Assembly (NCBI GenBank): GCA_963576735.1
Contig: OY755170.1
Location: 17,282,875 to 17,346,874 of the forward strand
Direction of reading: 5' to 3'
Source of the DNA: Bedellia somnulentella
Taxonomy: Eukaryota > Arthropoda > Insecta > Lepidoptera > Bedelliidae
DNA length: 64,000 nt
Of this stretch, positions 35,101 to 42,536 are shown one piece after another. The position numbers and the translations under genes are program-made. Positions within the stretch are counted from its first letter, which is position 1. Each line of letters starts with the position of its first letter. A model generated the notes under the pieces. It was not told where the DNA came from and did no database searches. It saw only the letters and a program-made list of their open reading frames with translations.

Positions 35101-38100
35101 CGATGCCGACACCAAAATTCCCCGTCTCAGTACTGCAGAATTCGGTCAAAGTGACTAATGAACCGCCTAAGGGGCTCAAAGCTAATGTCAAGAGAGCTCT
35201 GCTTGAAATGGATGAAGAGTTCTTTGAATGTCATCGTAAGTGGACGAGTGCAACTTGTAATATTAAAATGAACTCTTTTAACTGAATATAAATGGAAGTT
35301 TTTTTTGAGAAGACAATTTTCGTCATATCAGATCGTCCAATACATTATTATACCTTGGTGTACATTAACAACAAGGCTACATATAACTGTCATCCAGTTT
35401 AATACATTATCATGTTTGTTGCAGCGCTGGGCCAAGACTGGCGCACGATGATATTCGGCATCATGATGTTCCACGCGATCATTCAAGAGCGCAAGAAGTT
35501 CGGTCCGCTGGGCTGGAACATCACGTACGAGTTCAACAACAGCGACCGCGAGTGCGCGCTGCTCAACTTGCAGATGTTCTGCGCCGACGGGCACGTGCCG
35601 TGGGACGCGCTCGAGTACATCACTAGTTTGTATCGCTTGTTCTTTTGGTGTCGCTCATTACAACTTGCTTAACGAGGCTCAGGAACTCTTAAAACGAAGC
35701 TCTGGCTACCAATCCGGACGACTGGTCCTTGTGGAAATCTTTGGAAAGGCCTAGTTTGACACTGAACATCTAGTGGCTGATATTGATGATGATAACGATT
35801 ATAAGTAGGTATTTATTAAATTAGGTAGGGATTAGACACTTTTTAACACAAACAATGAAACTACAAAAATAATGAAAAAAAAATGATAAAATCTAAATTG
35901 TGCTTACCTTATTTTCAAAAATTTGTCATAATTGTATATTATACTGATCATAGATAATTGTATACTGATCATACATGCACCACCGTGGAATCACTGGCTT
36001 CAATTTTTCATTAATAATAGTTTTGAGGTCAGGGGTCTATATTCTCTTGAAGTAAGATTAGTTAACCTACATACATACATACATACATATTCTCACGCCG
36101 TTAGTTCCCATTGGGGTAGGCAGAGACTATCGATCGCCACTTTGTACGATCCTGGCAAACCTCTCTAGCTTCATTCACATCCATCAATCTTTTCATACAT
36201 GCTCTTTTCAACGCAACAAAAATAAAACACGATGGCGGCGATGTGGCTCGCCACCTGTCACGCCGTGGTTCCTCGCGGGGTGAAACGTGGGCTGAAGAGA
36301 CCCGCTTTGGTACGATGAATGTGTGTGGAGGGATGCATGAAAAATTTGATGAAGTATGTTTGATTATGGAAGAAAGAAACCTAGATTAGTTAACCTATTT
36401 TCCTATATGTGCCTAATATTGAAAATATCAATACAAAAATTGTACTTGTTGCTTGCTACATAGCCTATTTTCATATGCATTTGATGTTTTGATGTATTGC
36501 TGTGGGTTATAAATAAAAAAAAAATTTTTTATTTTTTTATTTTTAATGACAAGCTACAGAAAAACACGATTTAATTAAGGACTGAAATTAAAAAGAAGTA
36601 TGAAACCAATTACACCACTGCTTATGTCATGCATATATATAGCACAGCTATATGTCCTACCTAATTAAGCAACCTGAGTTGAAATTAATTATTCCCTAAC
36701 AACTCAACGTAATAAAAATAGTAAGAAGTCAAAATATTGTGAATAGAATATTTCATCACTTAACAATATCTCCAAATCCCACTAGTTTGATCAACGACTT
36801 GATGAAAGTCATGGGAAGCCTATGGATGGGGTGTTTAGCCTATATACAGTAGTAGACTTCTATTGGGTGAAGAAAAATTAACGAAAAGCTAAAGACTGCA
36901 AAATATAAAAGTATTTTAGTCGTGTCCTGTTGTGCAATGTCCTTATTTTAATATTTCAGGTAATAAACCAAAGCATAATTCAAATTGAAACTTAATCTGA
37001 TTAAAACTGCGACTTTTCGCCTTTATACATTTTTTTATTTTACTATCTAGGTTTGATCACATACGGCGGCCGTGTCACCGACATGTGGGACCAACGCTGC
37101 CTCTCCACTATTCTGAAAGTATTTTTCTCGCCGCCGACTCTTGAGGATAACTACAAATACTCGGAATCTGGCACCTACTACTGTCCTCGAGCTGAAAAGA
37201 TCGACGTGTATCGAGAATATCTGGAAACGTTGCCAGTCATAGAGGACCCAGAGTTATTTGGCATGAACCAGAATGCTAATATTGCTTTTGAGGTTTGTTC
37301 AACTTCGGTTATATTCTTCAAGGGAGACATGATAACAAAGCTGTATAGTATAAGGTTGGTAAAGAAATAAGAATATGAAAGACCTAAATTCCATTTTAAT
37401 TTATTGATTTTTCCTATTCAGTTAATGACAAATGTAATTTCTTTAGACAATCCGAGAATGCTTTTCCGTCCTGTCACAATCTTTCACTACTAATACTGTG
37501 TAAGTACATACATACGATGCACATGCAAGGAAGGAAATTTATAGTAAAAGTAATCTATCTGCATAAAATGGCGATTAAACTGCCCACTACTAATGGTCAT
37601 GTGTATTAAAAAGATAAAAAATTGTGTAGCCTTTTAGAACTTCTTTCTCATTTAGATAAAATAGTGAATGTGCTGAAAATTACAGGCTCTCGAGGTGTAA
37701 AGAATAAAAAGGTGTGAATTAACTAGTCATCATAGCGCTCGGCCCCCTAAAGCCCTGGCCTTCGGTTTGAGCCTAGAACTCACCTCCGCTGGAATGACCA
37801 ACATAACATTATTATACTATAATTCACTATTATAAAGCTATATTCTGTATCTTTGTTAAAAATATATGTCCATTCACATTTCTGTGTGTCTTCATGTCCG
37901 TAAAGGTTGATCATAGTACATAGTTCCTTTATACAGTTTTGATTCAAGCCTATACCATTTACGACATATTTATTCCCCAATCGGCAGTTCAAAGAAACAA
38001 CCACACTGATCAACACAATCGTAGACGTGCAGCCGCGGTCAGGCGGCACGACGGGCGGCGACACGCCCGACCAGATCGTGTGGCGGATCTGCGAGCAGAC

Positions 38101-41100
38101 GCGGGCCACTATCGCAAGAAAGATAGACCGCGCGCTCATCAACCCTGAGCTAATGTTGGTTAATGAAGTTGGGCAGCTACATTCGCTAACAACTGTGCTG
38201 CTACATGAGACTGATCGATTTAATACGCTGCTCTCAGTTATACATGCGTCCTTGAACGAGCTGCAGAAGGCGATTAAGGTAAGTTGTAACGTCATGACAG
38301 TTGCATTATCTTACTACACGGTGCTACTACACAAAACTGACCTATTCAAAACACTGTTCCAATATGCGTCCTTGAACGAGCTGCAGAAGGCCATTAAGAT
38401 ATATCGTAAATGGTGTGACGTCTTGACACCTGCCTGGCTAGTACGAGCGGTGTTTAAACCAGTTTTCACGTGGGATAAAGCAGCCATCTCTTATGCACTT
38501 ACTTAGTATCGTATACTGCCATGTCATTCTAACCGTTATAGTGTCGATAAAATAGCGCTCGTGCTTGACCTTCTGTAAAGAACAGACGCTAGACTAGACT
38601 CGCTTACAACGGTGCTGCTGCATGAAACTGATCGATTCAGTATGGTGCTATCCGTTACACATGCGTCCTTAAACGAGCTGCAGAAGGCGATTAAGGTATA
38701 TGTAAAGAGCAGACGCAGTCCCATATGGCATGCCAGATCGACCGGGCACTCAACCCTGAATTAATGTTGGTCAATGAATTCGGATAGTTGCATTCACTTA
38801 CAACAGTGCTTCTGCATGAAACAGACCAGTTCAATACGCTGCTGTCAGTCATACACGCGTCCTTGAACAATCTGCAGAAGGCGATTATGATATGTGGTGA
38901 ACGGATTTGCTATCAGTAAATCAATAGGATATTGGTGTGTGTTAAAAGTCAATGCACACAATAATTAGGTGCGTAATTGTTATTACTTCCTATCTTCCTG
39001 TCTTAATCAAATATACCTAGGGAAAACAGAAACTAAAGTTAATAAAAAATATTCAACTTTTACCACAATAATTAGTAGCCAAAGATCCAGAATTTAAATA
39101 TCAGAAGCACTTTTAATAATTGATTTAAGTAAAGATTGTAAAATGAAAGATGGTTGGTGGTGGGTCACCATCCACAATGCTCAAAAAACACTTAAAATCC
39201 CCAATACCCTTAGTCACCTCATATGACAAACCACTGCGATAGGATTTGATCTGTGCCAGTAAGAAATATAGTTTATTTTGTACTAACAGGGCTTGGTGCT
39301 GATGTCTGAAGAATATGAAGCTGTGTATACATCCTTCCTAAATAACCGCGTGCCACAACTATGGCATAAGAAAGGATACAACTCGATGAAATCGCTCGGA
39401 AGCTGGATATTTGATCTAACTTTTAGAATTGATTTTATGGAGGTTTGTACTTAAACTATGATTTTAGTTATATACATCTGTTTAAAGCAATTAAAAACTA
39501 TGAAATATTAATTAATGACATAGATACATACACATTGTCAAGGCATGGTCTTAAAGAAGCCTGAGTTTGAGAATTAGAAATTTATCAGCCACTTTTGAAG
39601 TTGCGTATAGAGGAGATAGCAAAACAAAGGATATTTACCGATCAGTCTTCGGTCGCATCGCATAACCATCAACTAAAAATCCCCGAAACCTTTTTTCCGG
39701 ATTCAGGAAATAATCGAAATTGTACTTTGACTTCAACAAAGATTTAGAAAGACGTTCCTCTTACCCTTAGTATAAGTAATGATATCATATGATACTGTTA
39801 TTACCTTTAGTATATGTATGGCTTTTGCGATAGTCATATTTTCTATCCTATTTGCCATACAGACCTCGTGTGAGTCTATTGGGTCCAGATGTGAGTAAAT
39901 TTGTTGTTGTTGTTGAATGAGTATTGCAACCCGTCTCTTCGGGACACTACCCTCTATATAAATCTAAGATGTTTTTATATTCTTTAATTTTATATCGATT
40001 TCACATATTTTATAAATATCTTATAATATCTTTAAGGCATACTTTTTCTTGGTTTGTGAATGACTAAATAAACATTTAGAGTCTCTTAAAATCAAACCAC
40101 AAACTATCTTTTAATTTCAAAATAAATATTTTAATTCCCAAATGCAAATAAATTTCAGAAATGGCTAGTAGACGGTGCTCAGCCCAGTAACTGGGTGTCG
40201 GGTCTGTTCTTCCCGCAAGGTCTGCTCACCGGCTCGCTGCAAGCGTTCGCCCGCCGGTACCACCTGCCGATAGACTCGCTCATGTTCGACTTCCTACCCA
40301 AGAGGGTGTTTCTAGCGCAGGAGGACATTTACAAGTATAATAAGAGGAAGGTCAAGGAACTGAAGGTGAATACAAATCTGGGTTTTTTAGCTACTATTGT
40401 AGTTTGCTCCAAGTTGGGTAATTGAAGGTAATTTTATTTTGCATTAATCTTGCTCAATTTCTACTTCCTTCCCAAGAGGGTGTTTCTAGCACAGGAGGAC
40501 ATTTATAAGTATAATAAGAGGAAGGTCAAGGAACTGAAGGTGAATACAAATCTCGTTTTTTAGCTACTTTTGCAGTTTGCTCCTAGTTGAGTAATTAAAA
40601 ATAATTTCATTTTGCATTAATATTGCTCATGTTCGACTTCCTGCCCAAGAAGGTGTTTCTAAAGCAGGAAGACATTTGTAAGTATAATAAGAGGAAGGTC
40701 AAGGATCAAGGTAAATAAAGTTCAGAAATGGCTAGTAGACGGTGGTCTGCCTAGCAACAGGAATGATTTGAAAGCAATTTTATTCCATTTTAGGAGTCAG
40801 TACATGCAATTGTAGGTTTTATACATAACATAACATAAACGTTCACGCCGAATATCCCCGAAGGGGTTGGCAGAGGTACTAATACTTCTGAACATCACGT
40901 GACTTTGTCACCTGGTGTTCAGAGTACCCACGTTTTCATGGACAGTGTACTCACGTGATAGGGGGCAGGCCTATCGCCGAAGGTTTTATACGTGCTGCGG
41001 AAACGTTATATAAATAAAAAATGGGTATATCCAGGACTACCAGACCAACGGCGGTTTTGTTATTTATCTAATATCCAAAAATGTATAAGATTCATTTTTG

Positions 41101-42370
41101 TACGTATACTGGATGACCACCATTTGCACGTATAAAACCTACAATTGCATGTCCTGACTTCTAAAATGGAAGAAAATTTCTTTCAAATCACTCTTGTGGT
41201 GCATAAAGATAAAAAATGTTTATGTCAAAATAAGAAGAATTGAATAAAAAGAAATGGTTGCCTTACGAAGCGACAAATCTTACTGAAAGGTGATAATGTA
41301 TCCATAATACAAGTTGCTGGGCTTCTTAAGTGATCAAACCTTGTGTTGATTTTGACATCCCTATTAACATTTTTCTGATCTATACCCTAACAATGTCTCA
41401 TAAATTCCGTTCCAGGAAGACGAAGAGCCAGAGCCCACAGTGTTCGGTGAGATCGTGAGGCCGGAGGACGGCGTGAACATCCACGGGCTGTTCATCGAGG
41501 CAGCGCGCTGGAACGTGCAGGACGAGATGCTGGTGGATGCGTTGCCAGGTACAACACATCCTATAAGGGGTGTTTGGCAGAGGGTTGGACATCGGTCAAT
41601 GGCAGTTAGGAGTTGTGCTCTACTAATAATTCACATTTAAATTAATTTGGACCAATTTAAAAGTTCAAATAAGAAAAAGTTGATACCATCAAATATTTTA
41701 TTTTGGAATTGCAGGCTTCAGAATCGTCGAACACGCGATTTTTTGCTTAGCTCCCATTTGTTTTTTTTCCGTAACAGATCCATACATGGACTGCTTGAAA
41801 CAGTCTAATTTACAGTCTTGAACAAGCACACATCGATAGACAGCCTCAGCAGTTTAACTGGTTGGCAGTGTAGTGATCGATACCGGCAGCAAGCTGTTGA
41901 TGGTGACTGCTCGAGCAGTCCTTTACATGGGCTTGTAAATCGTTGATGGAATGGGCACTTGTTAGCTGTGAAACTGAATACAGATTTTAGTATTACGTAT
42001 CTATAGTGACTGCCGCTTTCAATTTCATAAATTAGATTGTCTTTTATAGCATCAACGTAGCAACTTGCGACACAATCTTGCCCGGTAAAGATACGTAATC
42101 TGAGGAAGGGTCTCTTAATAATAAATTGTTGTATCCCCAGGCCAAATAAACCCGCCGCTGCCCGTGATCTGGTTCAAGCCGGTGCTGGCGCTGCCCAAGC
42201 CGGACCCGCGCTACGAGGCGCCGCTGTACAAGACGGCCGAACGCGCGGGCACGCTGTCCACCACCGGCCACAGCACCAACTTCGTGCTGCCCGTGCTCTT
42301 ACCCGCTTGCCGGCCGCCGCCCTACTGGATCATACGCGGGACGGCGCTGCTTACGCAGATCACTGATTGA
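16936..42370 (+). CDS. DNAH6: Axonemal dynein heavy chain, DNAH6-like (C-terminal half, 23 exons)
   Basis: ATP-driven inner-arm dynein motor subunit of cilia and sperm flagella. Twenty-three exons with GT..AG borders join in frame (4,353 nt, 1,450 codons plus TGA at 42368-42370). In order they give stalk CC1, the microtubule-binding tip, CC2, AAA5, AAA6 and the C-terminal domain. Diagnostic strings are FVLSTGSDP (exon 15), [16 protein letters not shown] (exon 16), [12 protein letters not shown] (exon 17), [13 protein letters not shown] (exon 18) and [14 protein letters not shown] (exon 23). From memory of the family the match is best to DNAH6 rather than DNAH1, 2, 3, 7 or 12. A full heavy chain is about 4,000 residues, so the tail and AAA1-4 lie upstream of the window. 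Introns carry a LINE, SINEs, a THAP transposon and partial exon duplications, but the joined frame is open. Confidence 0.93.
17446..17570 (-). repeat. RTE-tailed SINE, truncated
   Basis: 3' half only (CACATATACTCACGGCC, GGGGTAGCCAGAGC, CTCAGCCACATTTGG), in DNAH6 intron 1. Confidence 0.6.
17812..18008 (+). CDS. DNAH6: DNAH6-like exon 2: stalk CC1 end and start of microtubule-binding tip
   Basis: Opens [17 protein letters not shown], then [16 protein letters not shown] and the KPPALV turn that marks entry to the microtubule-binding domain. Donor GCCAA|GTGAG leaves phase 2, which the next exon completes to a lysine. The acceptor (CACAAG|ATT) is the weakest splice call in the gene. Confidence 0.85.
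18080..18325 (+). CDS. DNAH6: DNAH6-like exon 3: microtubule-binding domain
   Basis: Acceptor TTTCTCTAG. Encodes [26 protein letters not shown] and [15 protein letters not shown], the small helical globule at the stalk tip that contacts tubulin, ending at VVEPKIL where CC2 begins. Donor CTCAA|GTAAG, phase 2. The following intron is 6.2 kb and hosts a CR1-type LINE. Confidence 0.9.
19111..22044 (-). CDS. LINE ORF2: AP-endonuclease and reverse transcriptase, 977 aa
   Basis: N-terminal APE-type endonuclease: [16 protein letters not shown] (28-60), [18 protein letters not shown] and [10 protein letters not shown] carry the metal and catalytic Asn, Glu, Asp, Asp-His residues. The RT follows: [83 protein letters not shown] and [12 protein letters not shown] (YADD intact). 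No stop or frameshift over 977 codons, so it may be competent. CR1/Jockey superfamily; the exact clade is not decided. Confidence 0.93.
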   Translation of the reverse strand: MDRNIQDDFENTLAPHSLSCSPEQINLFAGTLNNSLKVFHMNIRSIQHNFDALITLLSRIPTEFDIIVLTECWLSKCPLLPILPNYSSTPSRHCNQNDGVVIYVKNTLICSIEEPVLIDGNCLLLKFTNSLAILAIYRSPGFKNLTNFLTSLNDNLTQLQKFKNRIIIGDLNIDIRKSNTDSNSEDYLNLLAFHGLLPTHLNPTRKLSCLDHVISTDPNHSVIITLDTLITDHSPVLLFIDSLMHCKNYHIPQNSTFKRVNEIGVSSDIEQCNFSEILTYNDPEIAADVLVSKLSSIIESNTKLCTIPSKRRILKPWLTPGLLRCMRNRDKMYKKTTKNPFNEILKITYSRYKTYCNNLLKKVKRLYEKDQLKNSANNPKTLWQTIKNITNLNPTRNSSLKLLERQTDPQLAINNINKYFATVGESLALNVKKKNTSTHPIHKLKTNLKSMVLLDTDTAEVNTAILTLKNTSASGWDNITSSVLKSNMNILSPIICHIINLCFAKGCFPRVFKKSLVHPIYKSGDRGSVCNYRPISVLTSISKIIEKILNNRLTDYLNENNIISDNQYGFRRGKSTEDAVTNLVNSIFHNFNKNLKSLAIFLDLSKVFDTVSISILLMKMEKYGIRGPVLEIFTDYLANRSQRVIIDQHLSDEEMISYGVPQGSVLGPTLFLLYVNDLCNFQLPNCQITAYADDTVLLVHGCSWSDTLTKAEAILTSVRDWLKDNLLTLNANKSQFVTFSLTKITQPSDSFKLKVHKTTNCSESCSCDNIIRADNVKYLGVILDSTLSWKPHLELLTTKVRKLLFVFKKLRNSADIETLKMVYLSLAQSVLTYCISAWRGAGKTVMLKIERAQRCILKVMAYKPIRTPTTEIYAYWNVLSVRKLYILNIITRTHKSLTYDDNFCKTVRRSDIVCPTVRLKSALSKYQFIFLSPFIYNKVNKILKLYPESIKKVKSLLVEWLIQKTYDDTEKILNIVQ
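22634..23554 (-). CDS. LINE ORF1: coiled coil plus FP-like C-terminal domain, 306 aa
   Basis: Nucleic-acid-binding chaperone of the LINE. Ser/Pro-rich start, a coiled coil over about residues 60-150 ([36 protein letters not shown]), then a domain resembling the baculovirus FP protein C-terminus ([40 protein letters not shown]). This arrangement is common in lepidopteran CR1-type ORF1. Intact. A 590-bp spacer separates it from ORF2, which is long for such elements. Confidence 0.82.
   Translation of the reverse strand: MPLKRTPPKTQPMLEIKDSRPHSNSAPSLSDLADMESSPSLATAARLISKRKRQDSEEQIISFMTDMKALFTEFTTQQNSKFEKIYSSLDEVKTQIDDFRSSIEFISSQYEDLKLQFTKIESERQQYSEHIKLLENKIETYERNQRSTCIEIRNINLEKPESKESLINTFQKISNVVNTTVETHFIKDIFRTKSATPEKATIIVDFTSVLMKEKYLSIYKQHTKEKGKITTEHLKIKGVSKPIYISENLTAKMKRLFFLARDFGKSNSYKYCWTSKGKIYIRKSEGCPPIPINLEEDLRRLKDKTI
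24489..24600 (+). CDS. DNAH6: DNAH6-like exon 4: stalk coiled coil 2
   Basis: Acceptor AATTTTAG. The returning stalk helix, [15 protein letters not shown] then [18 protein letters not shown]. The first base completes the lysine begun in exon 3; donor AAG|GTAAAC, phase 0. Confidence 0.9.
25064..25189 (+). CDS. DNAH6: DNAH6-like exon 5: end of stalk coiled coil 2
   Basis: Acceptor CATAATAG, donor AAG|GTAAAT. Contains [12 protein letters not shown] and LRWENTV, the conserved end of CC2 in axonemal dyneins (family form: L.RAGKL...L.DE..RW). Confidence 0.92.
25322..25425 (-). repeat. Second SINE family, partial copy
   Basis: Matches the insertion at 40825-40980 in reverse orientation: ACACCAGGTGACTTTAATGT, CTGATGTTCAGAAG, TCTGCCACGCTTTCGGGGCC. 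In DNAH6 intron 5. Confidence 0.5.
25484..25644 (+). CDS. DNAH6: DNAH6-like exon 6: CC2 to AAA5 junction
   Basis: Encodes [18 protein letters not shown] followed by [11 protein letters not shown], the conserved entry into AAA5 (family: GD.L...A..AY.GAF...YR). Donor TTTTGA|GTATGT, phase 2. A (TA)n tract lies in the 75-bp intron that follows. Confidence 0.93.
25720..25861 (+). CDS. DNAH6: DNAH6-like exon 7: AAA5
   Basis: Acceptor GTGTGTTAG. Contains [18 protein letters not shown] and [10 protein letters not shown], the AAA5 region around the degenerate Walker B strand. In-frame ATG codons near the start are internal methionines, not starts. Confidence 0.95.
26187..26372 (+). CDS. DNAH6: DNAH6-like exon 8: AAA5
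   Basis: Acceptor [37 protein letters not shown] and [17 protein letters not shown] are the canonical dynein AAA5 segment. Donor CAG|GTAATC, phase 0. Confidence 0.95.
26604..26776 (+). CDS. DNAH6: DNAH6-like exon 9: AAA5 C-terminal half
   Basis: [33 protein letters not shown] and SGLEDQLL. The family form is LG...I.Y...FR.Y.TTK..NPHY.PE. Donor CTGGC|GTAAGT, phase 2. The downstream 1.77 kb intron holds a SINE and a TIR element. Confidence 0.95.
26815..27057 (-). repeat. RTE-tailed SINE
   Basis: Full-length but diverged copy in DNAH6 intron 9, from CACATACATATACTCATGAC to CAACAATACACAGCTG. Confidence 0.7.
27238..28485. mobile_element. Inverted-repeat element with tRNA-like insertion
   Basis: Left arm AATAAATAAAGGATCAATAA, GAAAAATTTCGACACCAG, TAGGTAGGTTTTTAATATT, ATGCGGCCAAAATT. 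The right arm repeats these inverted, but is split by ~140 bp (28295-28440) holding a tRNA-like sequence. No ORF in the AT-rich interior. It lies in DNAH6 intron 9. Confidence 0.6.
28290..28365 (-). repeat. tRNA-like sequence (pseudo-tRNA or SINE head)
   Basis: On the - strand: GAGCTCAACTAACAGAGC (A-box-like), GGGCGTATACCC hairpin, GTCGTGGGTTCGATCCCCAC (T arm with a consensus B box). The acceptor stem does not pair, so this is not called a functional tRNA gene. Confidence 0.4.
28542..28722 (+). CDS. DNAH6: DNAH6-like exon 10: AAA5-AAA6 linker
   Basis: Acceptor [28 protein letters not shown], then [20 protein letters not shown]. The family pattern (V..E.P.LE..R..L........L...E..IL..L..S.GNILD) is clear. 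Phase 2 in, phase 0 out. Confidence 0.95.
29176..29355 (+). CDS. DNAH6: DNAH6-like exon 11: AAA5-AAA6 linker
   Basis: Acceptor [49 protein letters not shown]. This is the conserved R..Y.P.A..GS.LYF....L..I.PMYQ.SL block. GC content rises sharply against the flanking introns. Confidence 0.95.
29742..30734 (+). pseudogene. THAP-domain transposase fragment
   Basis: [14 protein letters not shown], then after a one-base frame break [10 protein letters not shown] and MYFCEDHFD, giving the C..C...W...C..H of a THAP zinc finger. The SINE interrupts, then [11 protein letters not shown] and [19 protein letters not shown] follow (30378 on), the segment that usually follows the THAP domain in insect transposon proteins. 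The DDE catalytic region is missing. Confidence 0.65.
30001..30250 (-). repeat. RTE-tailed SINE with target duplication
   Basis: Flanked by the 11-bp duplication TTGTAGAATCC (29990-30000, 30251-30261). Confidence 0.8.
31251..32126 (+). repeat. 438-bp near-perfect tandem duplication containing the start of DNAH6 exon 12
   Basis: Units 31251-31688 and 31689-32126 differ at only a few bases (for example GGGGTAGCC versus GGGGAAGCC). Each holds an RTE tail piece, a SINE fragment, intron sequence with the acceptor, and the first 88 bases of the exon. The copy-1 exon (31595-31682) breaks off into the next unit. Confidence 0.92.
31336..31432 (-). repeat. RTE-tailed SINE fragment (duplicated again at 31774-31870)
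   Basis: CATACATATACGCACGGC, AAAGGGGTAGCCAGAGCC, CTCAGCCACTTTTGG. Confidence 0.6.
32033..32266 (+). CDS. DNAH6: DNAH6-like exon 12: AAA6 entry
   Basis: Acceptor [28 protein letters not shown] and [12 protein letters not shown] match the S.GLFE.HKL.F.F block. Its first 88 bases are also present 438 bp upstream in a near-perfect tandem duplication (31251-31688); only this second copy runs through the whole exon. Confidence 0.95.
32738..32884 (+). CDS. DNAH6: DNAH6-like exon 13: AAA6
   Basis: Acceptor [29 protein letters not shown], then [12 protein letters not shown] moderately conserved AAA6 segment (W......L......F.GL). Donor GTT|GTAAGT, phase 0. Confidence 0.85.
33284..33474 (+). CDS. DNAH6: DNAH6-like exon 14: AAA6
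   Basis: Acceptor [29 protein letters not shown], then [15 protein letters not shown]. The family pattern is L..F.KL...K..R.EK.........FIE.P. Donor ACTTT|GTAAGT, phase 2. Confidence 0.93.
34046..34190 (+). pseudogene. Echo copy of DNAH6 exon 15
   Basis: Same acceptor context (ATTCAG) and TADTSNEI-type start as exon 15, about 90% alike for ~120 bases; the STGSDP string has become STRSDP. It then diverges to a stop, and no donor is seen. Confidence 0.85.
34273..34474 (+). CDS. DNAH6: DNAH6-like exon 15: AAA6 nucleotide-site region
   Basis: Acceptor [27 protein letters not shown] and [15 protein letters not shown] are among the most conserved dynein strings. A broken copy of the first two thirds lies 227 bp upstream (34046-34190). 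Confidence 0.97.
34995..35235 (+). CDS. DNAH6: DNAH6-like exon 16: AAA6
   Basis: [35 protein letters not shown] and the near-invariant [17 protein letters not shown]. Donor CATC|GTAAGT, phase 1. Confidence 0.97.
35425..35625 (+). CDS. DNAH6: DNAH6-like exon 17: AAA6 small subdomain
   Basis: Acceptor [44 protein letters not shown] and WDALEYIT, all signature C-terminal dynein motifs. GC-rich against the introns, as selection on coding sequence would produce. Confidence 0.97.
36071..36380 (-). mobile_element. RTE-tailed bipartite insertion
   Basis: Flanked by the ~15-bp duplication AGATTAGTTAACCTA. The 3' part (36071-36210) is RTE tail; the 5' ~170 bp (GC-rich, CACGATGGCGGCGATGTGG) matches no other RTE copy here. 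Either RTE 5' UTR joined to its 3' end, or a SINE/chimeric retrocopy. Confidence 0.7.
37051..37292 (+). CDS. DNAH6: DNAH6-like exon 18: start of C-terminal domain
   Basis: Acceptor [41 protein letters not shown] and [15 protein letters not shown]. Donor GAG|GTTTGT, phase 0. The preceding 1.4 kb intron holds an RTE-tailed insertion at 36071-36380. Confidence 0.97.
37988..38278 (+). CDS. DNAH6: DNAH6-like exon 19: C-terminal domain
   Basis: Acceptor [49 protein letters not shown] and [11 protein letters not shown]. Three decayed copies of its 3' part follow in the intron (38315-38893). Donor AAG|GTAAGT, phase 0. Confidence 0.95.
38315..38893 (+). pseudogene. Three echo copies of DNAH6 exon 19 3' part
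   Basis: Copies at 38315-38402, 38599-38700 and 38730-38893 each end in CTTGAAC/TTAAAC-AATCTGCAGAAGG-like sequence as in the exon (LNELQKAIK). The third keeps the longest match but has an in-frame TAG after EFG. Not needed for a continuous dynein frame. Confidence 0.85.
39131..39232 (-). repeat. RTE-tailed SINE, 5' fragment
   Basis: GGTTGGTGGTGGGTCACC, CCCCAATACCCTTAGTCACC. In DNAH6 intron 19. Confidence 0.5.
39290..39442 (+). CDS. DNAH6: DNAH6-like exon 20: C-terminal domain
   Basis: Acceptor [49 protein letters not shown]. Matches the G.V.MS.E.E.....L.N.VP..W....Y.S.K.L..W block. It is 51 codons, phase 0 at both ends. Confidence 0.95.
39535..39700 (-). repeat. RTE-tailed SINE, decayed
   Basis: ATCAGCCACTTTTGAAGTTG, TCGGTCGCATCGCATAACC, AAAAATCCCCGAAACC. 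Confidence 0.45.
40159..40365 (+). CDS. DNAH6: DNAH6-like exon 21: C-terminal domain
   Basis: Acceptor [45 protein letters not shown]. The W.SG.FFPQ...T...Q..AR....PID.L.F motif is unmistakable. Two further partial copies of its 3' half follow at 40455-40548 and 40630-40712. Confidence 0.97.
40455..40712 (+). pseudogene. Two echo copies of DNAH6 exon 21 3' half
   Basis: 40455-40548 and 40630-40712 repeat CCCAAGAGGGTGTTTCTAGC and ATAATAAGAGGAAGGTCAAGG. The second copy runs straight into another exon-21 start (AAATGGCTAGTAGACGGTG at 40727), the pattern expected of tandem duplication. Confidence 0.88.
40756..41198. mobile_element. MITE with ~70-bp inverted arms, interrupted by a SINE
   Basis: Arm GTGATTTGAAAG/GAATGATTTGAAAG...ACATGCAATTGTAGG at 40756-40824, with its inverse at 41128-41198. 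Confidence 0.6.
40825..40980 (-). repeat. Second SINE family with target duplication
   Basis: 156 bp: CATAACATAACATAAACG tail, CCCCGAAGGGGTTGGCAGAGG, ATCACGTGACTTTGTCACC. Flanked by AGGTTTTATAC (40814-40824, 40981-40991). Confidence 0.7.
41416..41548 (+). CDS. DNAH6: DNAH6-like exon 22: C-terminal domain
   Basis: Acceptor [27 protein letters not shown] matches P.DGV..HGLF...ARWD. Donor CCAG|GTACAA, phase 1. Confidence 0.95.
42141..42370 (+). CDS. DNAH6: DNAH6-like exon 23: C-terminus and stop
   Basis: Acceptor [53 protein letters not shown], then [14 protein letters not shown] and TGA. The [19 protein letters not shown]...LP end fixes both the strand and the true gene end. Confidence 0.97.
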
Positions 42371-42530
42371 TAGTGCTGTCTCGCTCGGATTAACGTACAT
42401 TAGTGATTGAACGGTATTACTGTCTCGCTTGGACTGTCGCAGATCAGTGATTGAGTTGTATCACACGATCATCCGCCTCTCCGGACTAACCAAGGTCAAC
42501 GATTAAGATATAGCTATATATATTAAAAAT

Positions 42531-42536
42531 AATAAA
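42531..42536 (+). terminator. Candidate poly(A) signal of DNAH6-like gene
   Basis: First AATAAA after the stop codon, 160 bases downstream. A second AATAAA lies near 42816. Which one is used cannot be read from sequence alone. Confidence 0.4.
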
